A stretch of DNA of 12,222 bases from Amoeboradix gromovi (GCA_018985225.1 JADGIF010000268.1:1-12222); one strand, 5' to 3'; shown: positions 1-8,811, counted from the first letter of the stretch. A program made the numbers and translations. The notes: generated by a model not told the origin, from the letters alone.

Positions 1-77
1 AAGAACTCTGAATGGCTACCATTATGTCGCAGTCTTGAAGGAAATGCCCTGGGCTTGCATTGGGGTCGTTTCGCAAA
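1..77 (+). repeat. 77-bp perfect direct repeat, copy 1
   Basis: These 77 bases match 7448-7524 base for base in the same orientation; identity stops at position 78. The left limit is unknown because the repeat touches the window edge. On the minus strand it reads as RNDPNASPGHFLQDCDIMVA and onward, which resembles the start of a BTB domain, so it is probably a duplicated gene fragment rather than a regulatory element. It ends 24 bases before the likely ATG of the armadillo-SPRY gene, so the first 14 codons of the longest plus-strand frame come from the repeat. Confidence 0.97.
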
Positions 78-138
78 CTTTGTCGCAAAACAGTTTTATC
101 ATGCAGGACACCGTTAAGACTTCTATGGTTCTGATGGG
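1..138 (-). pseudogene. Possible 5' end of a BTB-domain gene, leaving the window on the left
   Basis: The minus strand stays open from about 138 down to the window edge and carries the same coding frame as the BTB fragment at 7332-7538. Upstream of the 77-base repeat, where the DNA has diverged, the two minus-strand proteins still look alike (LRQSLRNDPN here, LQDNLRNDPN there), which supports coding. No methionine start is visible, and the frame overlaps the start of the armadillo-SPRY gene on the other strand. The rest lies outside the window, so it could be an intact divergently transcribed gene or only a fragment. Confidence 0.4.
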
Positions 139-2920
139 CTTATCTGGTATTTTGATTTATTTTTATTATAAGACTCCCTCCAAGTATAGCCGTCAAGTAA
201 TTGCTCAGTCTGATGCTATTAATTACCTTCCTGCCTTGTTAGCTCATGAGAATGCGCTGGTAAGAAGCAAAGCCCAGACCCTCCTTTTGGATGTTTCTCT
301 TCCGTATATACCTGAATTATTGGAATCTCTCCAGATATCGAAAAACTCATACATCCTTGAAGCACTGCTTGTAATTTCTCAAAGTCCAACACATATTAAT
401 CATCTATTTGAGCAAAGCACCCTGGCGATTATGGTTGAATATTTATCAATTATACAATACTCTCAAAATACTGCAAACATCAATCTTTCACTAGAAATTA
501 TAAATAATCTTTTAGTTAATGAGGCGCTGTTGAATGAAGCTATAAAATGTAATTTTCTGTTAATCTTAACTAACTTATTGTCACATAACGGCTATGATAC
601 TCAATTGGTAGCTTTCCAAACTTTGTATATAATTTCTGATATACTTCCAATGCAGTTATACATCAACAATATACACGTTCATGTTATAAAACTTATATTG
701 AATGGCACACTCCATGAAGAGCAACTGCAATTTGCAGTGCATGTCTTGTATTTAATATTTACACATTTAAACAACTCCAGTCATTTAGTCCCTTTCCTAG
801 CTGATCTCAAACCAATCGTCACAATCATAATTGCAATAACTAGACACTCTGATGAGCAAACGACGATATTTAGCATCTCACTAATCCATGACTTTCTCTT
901 GAAAGAAATTGCAATAACAGAAATTATTTCATCTCCAATATTGTTGCGCACGCTTCGTAAGTTGTTGATTCAAAACAATAAAGCTATCAAAACAATGGCT
1001 TGCAGGATTATCAAGATCATTATTATTCATTTTCCTGACTATAGAATAAAAATGATTGAAAATGGGATCTTAAAACCGATAATTAACTTGTTACAGCAAT
1101 CTACACTGATAGAGCATGATTTTTTTATACTAGGTTTAATCAAAGAATTTTCTGAATTCAGCATTGCTCACTTATATCTGTTAAATATTGAGTTTCTTTC
1201 TAAACTAATTCAACTGCAATCTGCAGCAACGAGGGCCATCCATATGCTCTACATTCTTGATATTGTCAATGCAGTGGCTATTTTTGAAAACAGAGAATAC
1301 TTTCCTAGCGAGTTGTTATGTAAAATATGTGTTAAAGCTGCTAGCCATGAAAATCCGAACATTCGCAAGAGTAGTCTTTCAGCACTACTCAAGCTTAGTA
1401 TTCTTAGCGTGGACTGTTGCAAGTACGTACACCATGATTTGAATCAACTTCATGATTGTATAAACAGAAATGCGTTAGAGATCGCCAAAATTATGCAAAT
1501 GGTACATGTCCATTACAGTTCCGAATACCTATTAAATACTTTGTTCTGTATGTCTGTTCATTCGCTAAGACAGCAAGTGCAACTCATGATAAATAGCAAG
1601 GAGACTAACTTCTCTATGATGCTTATTCATACAGAGTCAATTTTAATAATCCTCAAATCAACGGCAATCAGTTACGATAAAATCAGATCACTTGACAACA
1701 TATTCGATCCACTAGATACTGCGCTAGCAATGCTTCAAGGCTGTATAATATTAAATTCAATAAATGAAGATGTTGACACATTGTTCATGTATTTCATAGA
1801 GATCATAATTAAATTAGGAATAGACAGCAAACAAGGATACGAATGCTGTATAACTATATTAAGTTTGCCTAAGCACACCGATGCAAAATCAAAACTATTG
1901 ATATATTTGAAAGGTTGTAAATACACAGGACATGTGTCGTACTTTTATAAACAGCTTTTATCGTATGATTTTCTCAAGTACAGGATGGCCGTTATCTATG
2001 ACAAAGTCGACTACTTGGACAGGCTCATACAAGAGAAAACAACCTACTTACAAAGAATACCATTTACCTTGATAATAAGTAATCAGAACACCTGGGGAAT
2101 ACAACATTGCCAATTTAATTTATCATGCCAGTCAGATTGCTACTATTATGAGGTTAGATTGATAACTACCGAGGTAACGCTTGGTTGGTGCATTAAAAAA
2201 GAGTTGTTGGAAAATGAGCCAGTTAAAAGCTATATGCATCAGGGTAAATGGAGGAAAAACGATGTGATAGGGTGCTGGATAGATTTGGACAACAACTGTA
2301 TAGGATACAGTATAAATGGAAATGTTATTGACTATAAACACGAATGCATCAAGCATGATGAATATTATCCTACTATTTCATTATATAACTACCAGGCATG
2401 TGAGGTCCTACTAGGCAAACACTATAACTGCACGATTTATACAAGACACGCAAATATAGCAGATGCATTGACACCTTACAGTCCAATGAAGCATAACAGG
2501 TATATCACGAGACAACTTGAGGTAAAGAATTGGATGAAGCTGGATAAAACGGCAATATTAAACAATAGCTTTGGTATAGAGTGCATAGCACTAGATGCCA
2601 TGTTTGTGGGGTTTAAAAATGATGAGGAATTGGTAGGACTGGGTATACTACAGGACTATGCAGTTTTGATAAGATGCGGGATCGAACATGAAAGCAAACT
2701 GATGGATACTATCATCAGGTATGAGCAGAAAGACACGAGAACAGACATTCAAATTATGCAAGTTTTACCAATCATGCATCGAGAAATGTATTACATAAGA
2801 TGTTACTTAAATAATAAAGCAATCTACGTTATGGAGCACTTGATGTGTATTGGCGAGGTTCTTAGTGATGGGACACCATTTATTCAAGGAAACAAAATTC
2901 ATATGCTATCATTTTGCTGA
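101..2920 (+). CDS. Membrane-anchored armadillo-repeat and SPRY-domain protein
   Basis: The frame is open from position 35, but its first codons lie in a repeat, so the ATG at 101 (MQDTVKTS) is preferred and gives 939 residues. Residues 9-23 (MVLMGLSGILIYFYY) form one short hydrophobic segment followed by lysine, which looks like an N-terminal membrane anchor with the bulk in the cytosol. Residues about 35-500 are leucine- and isoleucine-rich helical repeats of armadillo/HEAT type, for example YLPALLAHENALVRSKAQTL. Residues about 650-775 are a SPRY domain, with LGWCIK, GCWIDLDNNCIGYSINGN (W726) and YYPTISLYNY near 755. The last 160 residues match nothing I know. Armadillo and SPRY folds both bind proteins, so a scaffold or adaptor on an organelle membrane is a reasonable inference; no catalytic site is visible. 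No intron or frameshift was seen. Confidence 0.85.
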   Translation: MQDTVKTSMVLMGLSGILIYFYYKTPSKYSRQVIAQSDAINYLPALLAHENALVRSKAQTLLLDVSLPYIPELLESLQISKNSYILEALLVISQSPTHINHLFEQSTLAIMVEYLSIIQYSQNTANINLSLEIINNLLVNEALLNEAIKCNFLLILTNLLSHNGYDTQLVAFQTLYIISDILPMQLYINNIHVHVIKLILNGTLHEEQLQFAVHVLYLIFTHLNNSSHLVPFLADLKPIVTIIIAITRHSDEQTTIFSISLIHDFLLKEIAITEIISSPILLRTLRKLLIQNNKAIKTMACRIIKIIIIHFPDYRIKMIENGILKPIINLLQQSTLIEHDFFILGLIKEFSEFSIAHLYLLNIEFLSKLIQLQSAATRAIHMLYILDIVNAVAIFENREYFPSELLCKICVKAASHENPNIRKSSLSALLKLSILSVDCCKYVHHDLNQLHDCINRNALEIAKIMQMVHVHYSSEYLLNTLFCMSVHSLRQQVQLMINSKETNFSMMLIHTESILIILKSTAISYDKIRSLDNIFDPLDTALAMLQGCIILNSINEDVDTLFMYFIEIIIKLGIDSKQGYECCITILSLPKHTDAKSKLLIYLKGCKYTGHVSYFYKQLLSYDFLKYRMAVIYDKVDYLDRLIQEKTTYLQRIPFTLIISNQNTWGIQHCQFNLSCQSDCYYYEVRLITTEVTLGWCIKKELLENEPVKSYMHQGKWRKNDVIGCWIDLDNNCIGYSINGNVIDYKHECIKHDEYYPTISLYNYQACEVLLGKHYNCTIYTRHANIADALTPYSPMKHNRYITRQLEVKNWMKLDKTAILNNSFGIECIALDAMFVGFKNDEELVGLGILQDYAVLIRCGIEHESKLMDTIIRYEQKDTRTDIQIMQVLPIMHREMYYIRCYLNNKAIYVMEHLMCIGEVLSDGTPFIQGNKIHMLSFC

Positions 2921-3030
2921 TAGTAAATAGAATGCTGTGATTTAATTTTACAAGAAGCAAGCGGGTTCGCAAAAAGTAGGCCTTTTGAGCAATTCAGTAA
3001 AACTAACAGGATTTGAACTCCCTGTAACAT

Positions 3031-5745
3031 ATGGAGAGTTCACAACTACGTGAAGACGATAACAACCTAATATTTGACCCATTGCTAGGAGCCATGCAGC
3101 CACCACCGCCGCCTACTCAGATCCTATTTGAAAACGAAAATTTTGATGAAGATCTTTTTCCAAATCATTTCATCGATAACATTCAGGATGAAGAAGTAGA
3201 ATTTGAACATGTGCTTAAAGACACTTTGAGATATGTAGCGGGTTTTAAAAAGGGCAGAAAAAGTGGAAAATTTACATCAGAAGGCCAAATATTAATGGGC
3301 AAGGCAAATTTATTATTTGCGAACAAGGACTACGATGAAGCTGTAATTAAGATAAAACATTGTATACAGTTTTGTCCTAATACTCAACAGCCATGGTACT
3401 TATTAGGTCTCATTTACCAGGAACTTGGAAATGAGTTGAAAGCTATGCAAACTTTTTTTATTGCGGCTCATTTCGATATGAAGAACACACAGCTGTGGCT
3501 AAGACTTGCTAACCTGAGCAAACAACAAAATAAATTAAAGGAAGCTGTTTATTGCACTACAAAAGCCATTCAAAGTAGTCCTAGTACTGATTTATATTTT
3601 ATGAGATCAAGTCTGTTTTTACAAATTAACATGCCTTTCAAATGCGCCAAAGACTATTTGGAAATTGTTAAGCTTAATAAGCACTCTATTTCACTAATGA
3701 TGGAAGCGGTTAATGTATTTCTAAGCAGAAGTAGATTTGACTTAATTTCGCAAATATTGTTGCATGTTTTTGAGGGGTTTAGACTACTCATTACAGATAA
3801 AATTGAGATCAAAAATGTACCTGCTGATAGGCCTTTTACTCCTCTTAACTATATTCATGTTGATCTGTTGTTTGAATCTCTGCTTTGTCAAAAGCTTTAC
3901 AAGGAAGCGTTGATATCTACTAAGTCAGCAATACTCGTTTTATATCATTTCTTAAATAATGCACATGCTGAGTCAAACTTGCTAAAATCTGTGGAAGATG
4001 TAGATCCTCAAGATTTGCAGTTTAATGAGCAGCTATTAACCATGAAGCCAATTGCTGGAATGTCCAATCTAGACGCCGGCTGTCTTCCGCTTACATGGCG
4101 CACATATATTGGCATTTGTAGAAGTTTTATGCGACAGTTAGATGTTGCTAAATCTCATTTTGCTTATTTGTTCAGCTCTTTTAATCCCGCTAATACTTTA
4201 TTGTATGATCAAATATTCTCGATCTTAATTGAGTGTCAATACTACACGACTTGTATCGAGTACATCGATCTCGTTATGAGTCAGGTAAATAATGATTTCA
4301 AATGGACACTATATTACCACAAGGCAGTATCATGTACGCAACTTCAAGACTTTGAATCAGCTTTGAATTACTTTTCTTTGATTATTCAGAATGAGGGTGA
4401 TTATTGTAATGAATCTAGAATACAGATTGCTCAGTTACAAACTCAGTTAAACTTGAACCCACTTGAGGTATGGAGAGATGTAAAAACCACAATTCCCAAC
4501 AATCTTAGAATTCATTTAAATTCCATTACTCTTGAGAATAGTAGACTTGACACTACTGAGCTGCAGTCGTACATGGATATTATAAAAAGCAAATGTAGAG
4601 TTCTACGGTCGGAGTTACTCAAATTGCAGGCGTCACAAGCATCGCACGAGAATTGCGAGTCGGGAGATATTTCGATTCAAATCAAATCTTTGGCTGTGGA
4701 ATGCAGTGAAGCGTACTCGTCATGGTTTGAGTTGTTTTTGAAGACCACTGCTTTCTATTGTAAAGACAGATCCAAAAAGTTTGTCGGTATATTTAATGAT
4801 AAGATGCATTATGCTGACATAGATAACTCACATTTGCATACTGACGGTGATTTGGACTTTATATATCTGAATTGCACGTTTAAGGAATGGTTTGCCATGA
4901 TTCTAAATTTGATTAAGTCATTAGTACTTGCTGATAATGTCCTGGAAGCGATAAACGTGATCAAAAAGTGTATCAGCAGTAACTTGTTTGTCAATTTAAA
5001 TAGGAAGTACTGCATGCTTATACTGCAATGCAGTTTATACAAAAGGTTACATATGTATGAAGAATCAATAGACTCTATAAGATTAATAATTAGCAATGAG
5101 CCATACAACATAAACACATATCATGTGTTTATGCAACTCATCCAGCATGATACAATAGGAATAAGCACAATTAGTAACTCAAACTGTACGCGATGTTTTA
5201 AACGGCATTTGAACAAGTTTGATTCAGTGGTAGAGGTTTCAAGCAACAATATAATTGATTGCAAAACTGCTACACTGATTATAAATGCATATACATTGAT
5301 GAATTCAAGAAGTGTGCAGCCTTCAATAACATACCTGATGAGATGTGTTGTTATGAAGCCAGAGAATGCGTTATTAAACCTGCTGGTAGGCGTTAGTTGG
5401 ATCACAAGGGGAATGAATAGATCAACAGAAGACAGACATTTAAACATAACTACGGGAATAGGCTACCTGCTGAAATATTATAAAATAGAGAAGCGAAGAT
5501 ACTACCAACAAGCGTGTTATAACATGGCAAGAGCGTTCCATCAGATAGGGTTATATGACCACGCCGTGGATTATTATTTAAAATGCATATGTAAAAATGT
5601 AGATGGTAGTTTTAAAAGAGCATTGAAGCAGACTACGGTTAATGAGCTGGACAAATTAGCAGCATACAACATGAGTTTGATCTTAAAGAGCAGCAGGAGT
5701 CTAGGATTAGCAAACGCGTTATTAAATCACATAATTAAGATCTAA
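3031..5745 (+). CDS. TFC4: TFIIIC TPR subunit (tau131 / GTF3C3 / Tfc4 family)
   Basis: This 904-residue protein is the tetratricopeptide subunit of RNA polymerase III factor TFIIIC, which in the family binds tDNA box-bound complexes and recruits TFIIIB (Brf1/Bdp1). The N-terminus is acidic and carries a PPPPP run. A basic stretch (FKKGRKSGKFTSEGQ, 72-86) precedes the first repeat, as in the family. TPRs run at about 86-115, 120-149 (PWYLLGLIYQELGN), 154-183 (LWLRLANLSKQQNKLKEA) and 187-217, with further arrays in the middle. The C-terminal repeats include YNMARAFHQIGLYDHAVDYY and close with AAYNMSLILKSS near 880. Length fits the family (roughly 900-1000). The ATG follows the armadillo-SPRY stop by 110 bases on the same strand. 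The frame is uninterrupted. Another multi-TPR protein is possible, but repeat order and both termini favour TFIIIC. Confidence 0.82.
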   Translation: MESSQLREDDNNLIFDPLLGAMQPPPPPTQILFENENFDEDLFPNHFIDNIQDEEVEFEHVLKDTLRYVAGFKKGRKSGKFTSEGQILMGKANLLFANKDYDEAVIKIKHCIQFCPNTQQPWYLLGLIYQELGNELKAMQTFFIAAHFDMKNTQLWLRLANLSKQQNKLKEAVYCTTKAIQSSPSTDLYFMRSSLFLQINMPFKCAKDYLEIVKLNKHSISLMMEAVNVFLSRSRFDLISQILLHVFEGFRLLITDKIEIKNVPADRPFTPLNYIHVDLLFESLLCQKLYKEALISTKSAILVLYHFLNNAHAESNLLKSVEDVDPQDLQFNEQLLTMKPIAGMSNLDAGCLPLTWRTYIGICRSFMRQLDVAKSHFAYLFSSFNPANTLLYDQIFSILIECQYYTTCIEYIDLVMSQVNNDFKWTLYYHKAVSCTQLQDFESALNYFSLIIQNEGDYCNESRIQIAQLQTQLNLNPLEVWRDVKTTIPNNLRIHLNSITLENSRLDTTELQSYMDIIKSKCRVLRSELLKLQASQASHENCESGDISIQIKSLAVECSEAYSSWFELFLKTTAFYCKDRSKKFVGIFNDKMHYADIDNSHLHTDGDLDFIYLNCTFKEWFAMILNLIKSLVLADNVLEAINVIKKCISSNLFVNLNRKYCMLILQCSLYKRLHMYEESIDSIRLIISNEPYNINTYHVFMQLIQHDTIGISTISNSNCTRCFKRHLNKFDSVVEVSSNNIIDCKTATLIINAYTLMNSRSVQPSITYLMRCVVMKPENALLNLLVGVSWITRGMNRSTEDRHLNITTGIGYLLKYYKIEKRRYYQQACYNMARAFHQIGLYDHAVDYYLKCICKNVDGSFKRALKQTTVNELDKLAAYNMSLILKSSRSLGLANALLNHIIKI

Positions 5746-5755
5746 AATTAAATAA

Positions 5756-5765
5756 TTTATTTATT
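5756..5765 (-). terminator. Possible poly(A) signal for the minus-strand BTB remnant
   Basis: Overlapping TTTATT words on the plus strand read as AATAAATAAA on the minus strand. They lie about 20 bases past the BTB stop at 5782 and 10 bases past the TFIIIC stop on the other strand. The region is AT-rich, so chance occurrence is possible. Confidence 0.35.
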
Positions 5766-5781
5766 AGGTTTGTATCACTAA

Positions 5782-6000
5782 TTAAAAGTGATGGCTTGCT
5801 AAAATCAAAAGTTCTAGGACCAAATTACAAAGCGAGTCCTCCTTTACAGTACTTTTTCGAAGTTTCAGTTTTCGGTGGTATAAATGAATAATGATACATA
5901 TCCCCAACAAATCTTCCGCTGTAATATTGTCACTATGTAGTTCCAGACCACCGCTTTCAATGTATTTTATAATTCTCATACATAAAAATATCTGGGAAAA
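5782..6000 (-). pseudogene. C-terminal half of a BTB/POZ domain gene, split by an insertion
   Basis: BTB domains mediate dimerisation and often bind Cullin-3 as ubiquitin-ligase adaptors. On the minus strand the residues FPDI (5988-5999) are followed, after a frame change, by IIKYIESGGLELHSDNITAE, DLLGI, HLY and LELLILA. This fits the second half of a fungal-type BTB domain (pattern PnIsp..F..IikYIYsG.l.l....DLLgl) running into a BACK-like helix. It ends in a normal stop at 5782. The first half is missing here but appears at 7332-7538 in the same orientation. Only about 70 residues remain, so function is not expected. Confidence 0.55.
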
Positions 6001-6026
6001 CGTATTGAAATGTCTTTAACTCCTCG
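6001..6026 (-). mobile_element. 3' flank / right end of Fanzor copy A
   Basis: Just past the copy A stop, about 26 bases still resemble the bases after the copy B stop (10264-10288), ending at TTCAATAC here and TTCAATAT there. Similarity then ceases, and each copy abuts a different gene fragment (BTB here, Fic there). This marks a likely element end. No terminal inverted repeat or target duplication was recognised. Confidence 0.4.
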
Positions 6027-6790
6027 TTAAAAGTCCTGATCTCCGAGAGAATCGAGAATTTCCACAGAGCAACTAGCAATGCTAAATGCTCAGTTACAGT
6101 GCTTGCTCACACTTTCACTACCCTGAGGCGGGATTAAATGAGGATGCATATACTTGATGTATATGTTCCTTGCTGCCATATGGTCTCTATCTCCAAATGA
6201 CAATTGGCACAAGTGTAGCTCTCCAAATTGGTATTCTCGAGAGTATCGCACCTCGTACATGTCTGAATAGTAATTGCTTCATTATATTCAACCATCGTCT
6301 TTCCTCTTTGTTTACACTTGAACTTCAAGCGTTCCTTGAATAAATTGTGCAGATATCTGTTTCCTGGTGTTGAAAGACATCTAATTGTTCCATGTTTGGA
6401 TCAGTTCCTCGACGTTGATCAATTCATGCTCTACGTATTACTTATTTCTTTAGGTTTGACATATTCGGGATTACATCCATTGATTCCATTTACCATTTGT
6501 GAAAAGGAAGAATATCGAATATTTAAGCTATAGGAAGAGTCATGAAATTATATAAAAATGCATACAAATTCGCAATAAATGATTTATTCAAGAAAATAAT
6601 CGAGCTGTCCGTTTTTGTTATGTGATGAGAATCTCGCAAACAGGAATCTTTTTTGAAGAGGTTGTGAACATACCAATGGACTCTTGACGGTATTGTAAAT
6701 CTTATAAGAATATGTTTTCTGACAATGAAAGACATCGAATGTATCTTAAAGAAGAGCTTATTTAGTAGATATAGGTGCATTCTTTAGATT
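6027..6790 (-). pseudogene. Fanzor (eukaryotic TnpB-like nuclease) remnant, copy A
   Basis: Fanzors are RNA-guided DNA endonucleases related to the TnpB of IS605/IS607 elements. Reading the minus strand: STPGNRYLHNLFKERL (near 6370-6330), then VEYNEA and the zinc ribbon with CTRC (6248-6259) and CANC (6200-6211), then DRDHMAARNI starting at 6191. This is the RuvC-III aspartate with the DRDxxAARN signature. One base is missing between the ribbon and DRD. There is an in-frame TGA at 6090-6092, and the frame then reaches a TAA at 6027-6029 after residues DF, exactly where copy B also stops. Upstream of about 6420 the frame has several stops; similarity to copy B continues weakly to about 6790. 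The RuvC-I and RuvC-II motifs were not recognised. The gene is dead but its family is clear. Confidence 0.72.
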
Positions 6791-7331
6791 TCTCGTATTT
6801 TGGATCTCGTGGGCTGGACTGTTTGCAATTGACAAAAATAAGTAGAATCAAGGTTTTATGCAGTTAAGTAAGTCTAGAGAGAGATATAGGGGCACTAATG
6901 TAATCACTATGCATGGTTTATCCGATCGAAGTTGATGTCTGTATAATATAAGAATACTAGAACAACGAAATTCCGGGTTACAAAGTTAATTTAGCTATAT
7001 CAGAATTTTGAAAGGAGTTTCCTATAGAATCTGAATGAGTGCAGTGTTTTGCACCATTGGTTTTTGGGCAACTAATTGGTACCACACAACTTTAATGTGC
7101 AAATACAGCCACACATCTGTTTACTACGGTTGCTATGTCATTGAAAAGGAAAAAGATTGGCGTGATAATCATGAATTGCAAACACGAAGACAATTGTCTC
7201 TGTTTTGTTGCTGCAACAGTCGATGGTACGAATAGAAAGGAAAATGGAAAGCAAAAAGAGATGTAGTAGTTTGCTAGAAGGTTGGCTCAGAGAATCATCT
7301 CACCAGACACCCTACGGTACGTGATTGAAGG
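6791..7331. other. Unassigned 540 bases between copy A and the BTB 5' half
   Basis: No intact gene is seen. The plus-strand frame at 7035-7235 (66 codons) is cysteine- and tyrosine-rich but lacks recognisable motifs. Given its position, this stretch may be the rotted N-terminal part of Fanzor copy A or another part of the same insertion. I could not align it convincingly with the matching region upstream of copy B. Confidence 0.4.
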
Positions 7332-7538
7332 CTAATTGCGATTTTGGATTGACAACAGAGTTTTTTGTGTGGAGTAACGATCTGCCGCAGAAGTAGAAAA
7401 TGCCGCGCATAGCAATTTGAGCACACAATGAAAAGCCTCTGAGCAGAAAGAACTCTGAATGGCTACCATTATGTCGCAGTCTTGAAGGAAATGCCCTGGG
7501 CTTGCATTGGGGTCGTTTCGCAAATTATCTTGTAGATT
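7332..7538 (-). pseudogene. N-terminal half of a BTB/POZ domain gene
   Basis: The minus-strand frame is open from 7538 to a stop at 7332. It reads LRNDPNASPGHFLQ, DCDIMVAIQSS, EAFHC and LLCAAF, matching the start of a BTB domain (pattern L..dp..sDi.v.i.....F.cHk.lLc..S..F), although the usual histidine and serine are replaced. It stops about where the FPDI segment of the other half (5988-5999) should begin, so the two fragments look like one gene separated by about 1.3 kb. The 77-base repeat forms its first part. It is transcribed away from the Kv gene. Confidence is moderate because the motif is short and altered. Confidence 0.5.
7448..7524 (+). repeat. 77-bp perfect direct repeat, copy 2
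   Basis: Identical to positions 1-77 in the same orientation. It lies inside the BTB N-terminal fragment and ends 57 bases before the first ATG of the Kv channel gene. Sequence to its right differs from copy 1, although the minus-strand protein remains similar for several residues. Sequence to its left cannot be compared because copy 1 touches the window edge. Confidence 0.97.
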
Positions 7539-7580
7539 TCAAATTTTGTGGCGGGTGCTTTTTACCAAGATTTGTAATAT

Positions 7581-8811
7581 ATGATCTTTCAAACCCTCCA
7601 GTTAACGCGTAAAAAAGGAATGGAAGCAAATGTGGTGGGTAACGTTGAGATAGAAGAGCACTTAACTGATTCTCAAGAGCTGTATGTACAAACGAAAAGC
7701 GACTCAACTACGAAAAAGTTGAGAAAATATATCTTTGGAGTGATTACTGAACCAAGCTACAATAAACTGGCTCTGGCAATTTCAAAGATTATGGCGGTTG
7801 TTATCATAGGATCAGTTCTGGAATTTGCCTTGGAAACGGTTGAAGCTTTAAGTCAAACCAGCCAGCAAAGGGTAATATTTGACTCTTTCAGCTTAGGTTT
7901 CAATATAATTTTCAGCTTGGACTACCTTCTAAAAATAATTTTTTTTCCGGATTTTAGTAAGCTACCAAAATATCTGGTAAAACCTTTTTGGCTGGTCGAC
8001 CTAATTTCAATTTTCCCATTTTATTTCGAGCTTATTGTGTCTGCAACTGGTCAGACATCAAGTATAGCTGTCTTGCGCATTGTAAGAATAGTGCGCATAT
8101 TCAGAATATTTCGATTGCTTAAAGCTAGCAGAAACTTTGAGGAAGTGAAACTGTTAGGTTTAGCACTAAAAGAATCACAGGAGGCAATAGTATTGTTACT
8201 GTTTCTTCTAAGCAACCTCATTGTCTTCTTTGCTTCAGTTATCTTCTATTGTGAACAAGGCATAAGTGAGTTTAACTCGGTCGATGGTATGTGGTACTAT
8301 GTTGAGGGCATGAATACAGGGAATGTTTCTAATTTCCAAAGCATTCCGCATACAATGTGGTATCTCGTTGTAACAATGACTACTGTTGGTTATGGTGATA
8401 TGTACTTGTAACTGATTTAGGTTTCCCTATTCAGGACTCAGCAAAGCAATTGCTGCCGTCTCTATGATTGTTGGGATACTGATGATAGCGTTTCCAATCA
8501 TAATTCTAAGCATAAATTTTGGGAACGTTTACAACAATTATCGCGTGCGAAAAGCAGCCAGTATTGTACGCAAAATCAAAAAAAGTGATAGACCCAAATC
8601 AATTGCACCCAGCATTAAATTAAGCAAAGATTTTGATGCATTGATTGCGATAATCAGTCAAGAACTACTTATGAGTTCTAATAAGCTCGATGACATCTCT
8701 TCAAAAATGGGCAGCTTTATTGAAATTAACAGTGACCTGGAACATCGCCTTCTGGCACTTCAGGGCAAATCTGCGCACAACATAACCGCTACCGTCTTAG
8801 ATTTTAATTGA
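7581..8811 (+). CDS. Voltage-gated K+ channel (Kv-type, six TM), frame broken after the selectivity filter
   Basis: The first frame (7581-8411, 276 codons) holds S1 (about 64-90), S2 (97-122), S3 (134-153), S4 with arginines at 166, 169, 172, 175 and 178 (LRIVRIVRIFRIFR), S5 (200-224), and the pore helix and filter MTTVGYGD (265-273). A second frame, usable from 8434 to the stop at 8811, gives S6 (AIAAVSMIVGILMIAFPI), then a basic linker and a short coiled-coil-like tail. Together that is about 400 residues. There is no T1 tetramerisation domain ahead of S1. The start is either 7581 or the second ATG at 7620, which has the better context (AGGAATGG). Between the halves, VTDLG is encoded in a third frame, so at least two changes separate the filter from S6. 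Either a tiny intron plus a one-base error or a recent loss could explain this. The rest is too well preserved to be an old pseudogene. Confidence 0.85.
8406..8434 (+). other. Double frame disruption in the Kv gene, with a 14-base GT...CAG segment
   Basis: After GYGDMY the frame meets TAA (8409-8411). Skipping two bases at 8406-8407 restores V-T-D-L-G, the residues expected next in a Kv channel; a proline codon with one base lost would leave exactly this. Then gtttccctattcag (8421-8434) begins with GT and ends with a pyrimidine-rich CAG. Removing these 14 bases joins DLG to LSKAIAAVSM in frame. Fourteen bases is far below normal intron length. Confidence 0.6.

Noticed and set aside
35-100. 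An earlier start codon for the armadillo-SPRY gene (MKEMPWACIG).
   Set aside because: These codons lie mostly in the 77-base repeat, which reads better as BTB sequence on the other strand. The ATG at 101 directly precedes the hydrophobic anchor.
3001-3030. A tRNA-like T-arm signal (GGATTTGAACTCC, with ACAGG/CCTGT around it) on the minus strand between the two long genes.
   Set aside because: The stem that would be needed does not pair correctly around the TTCAAAT loop, and no D-arm, anticodon arm or acceptor stem can be found at the right distances.
4809-5447. Minus-strand frames of 102 and 108 codons inside the TFIIIC gene.
   Set aside because: They lie antisense to a long, motif-rich coding frame, show no family motif, and are expected shadows in AT-rich coding DNA.
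6001-6089. The block conserved between the Fanzor copies as a non-coding guide RNA.
   Set aside because: Most of it is explained as the C-terminal coding end: both copies run in one frame to the same DF-stop and differ there by whole codons. Only the last 25 bases are non-coding.
7035-7235. A 66-codon plus-strand frame between the Fanzor remnant and the BTB fragment.
   Set aside because: It has no recognisable motif, no supporting context, and a length expected by chance.
8395-8434. A 40-base GT...AG intron that would restore the Kv frame in one step.
   Set aside because: It would remove D-M-Y and V-T-D-L-G, which are typical Kv residues after GYG, and leave GYG joined directly to LSK. The removed bases clearly encode channel sequence.
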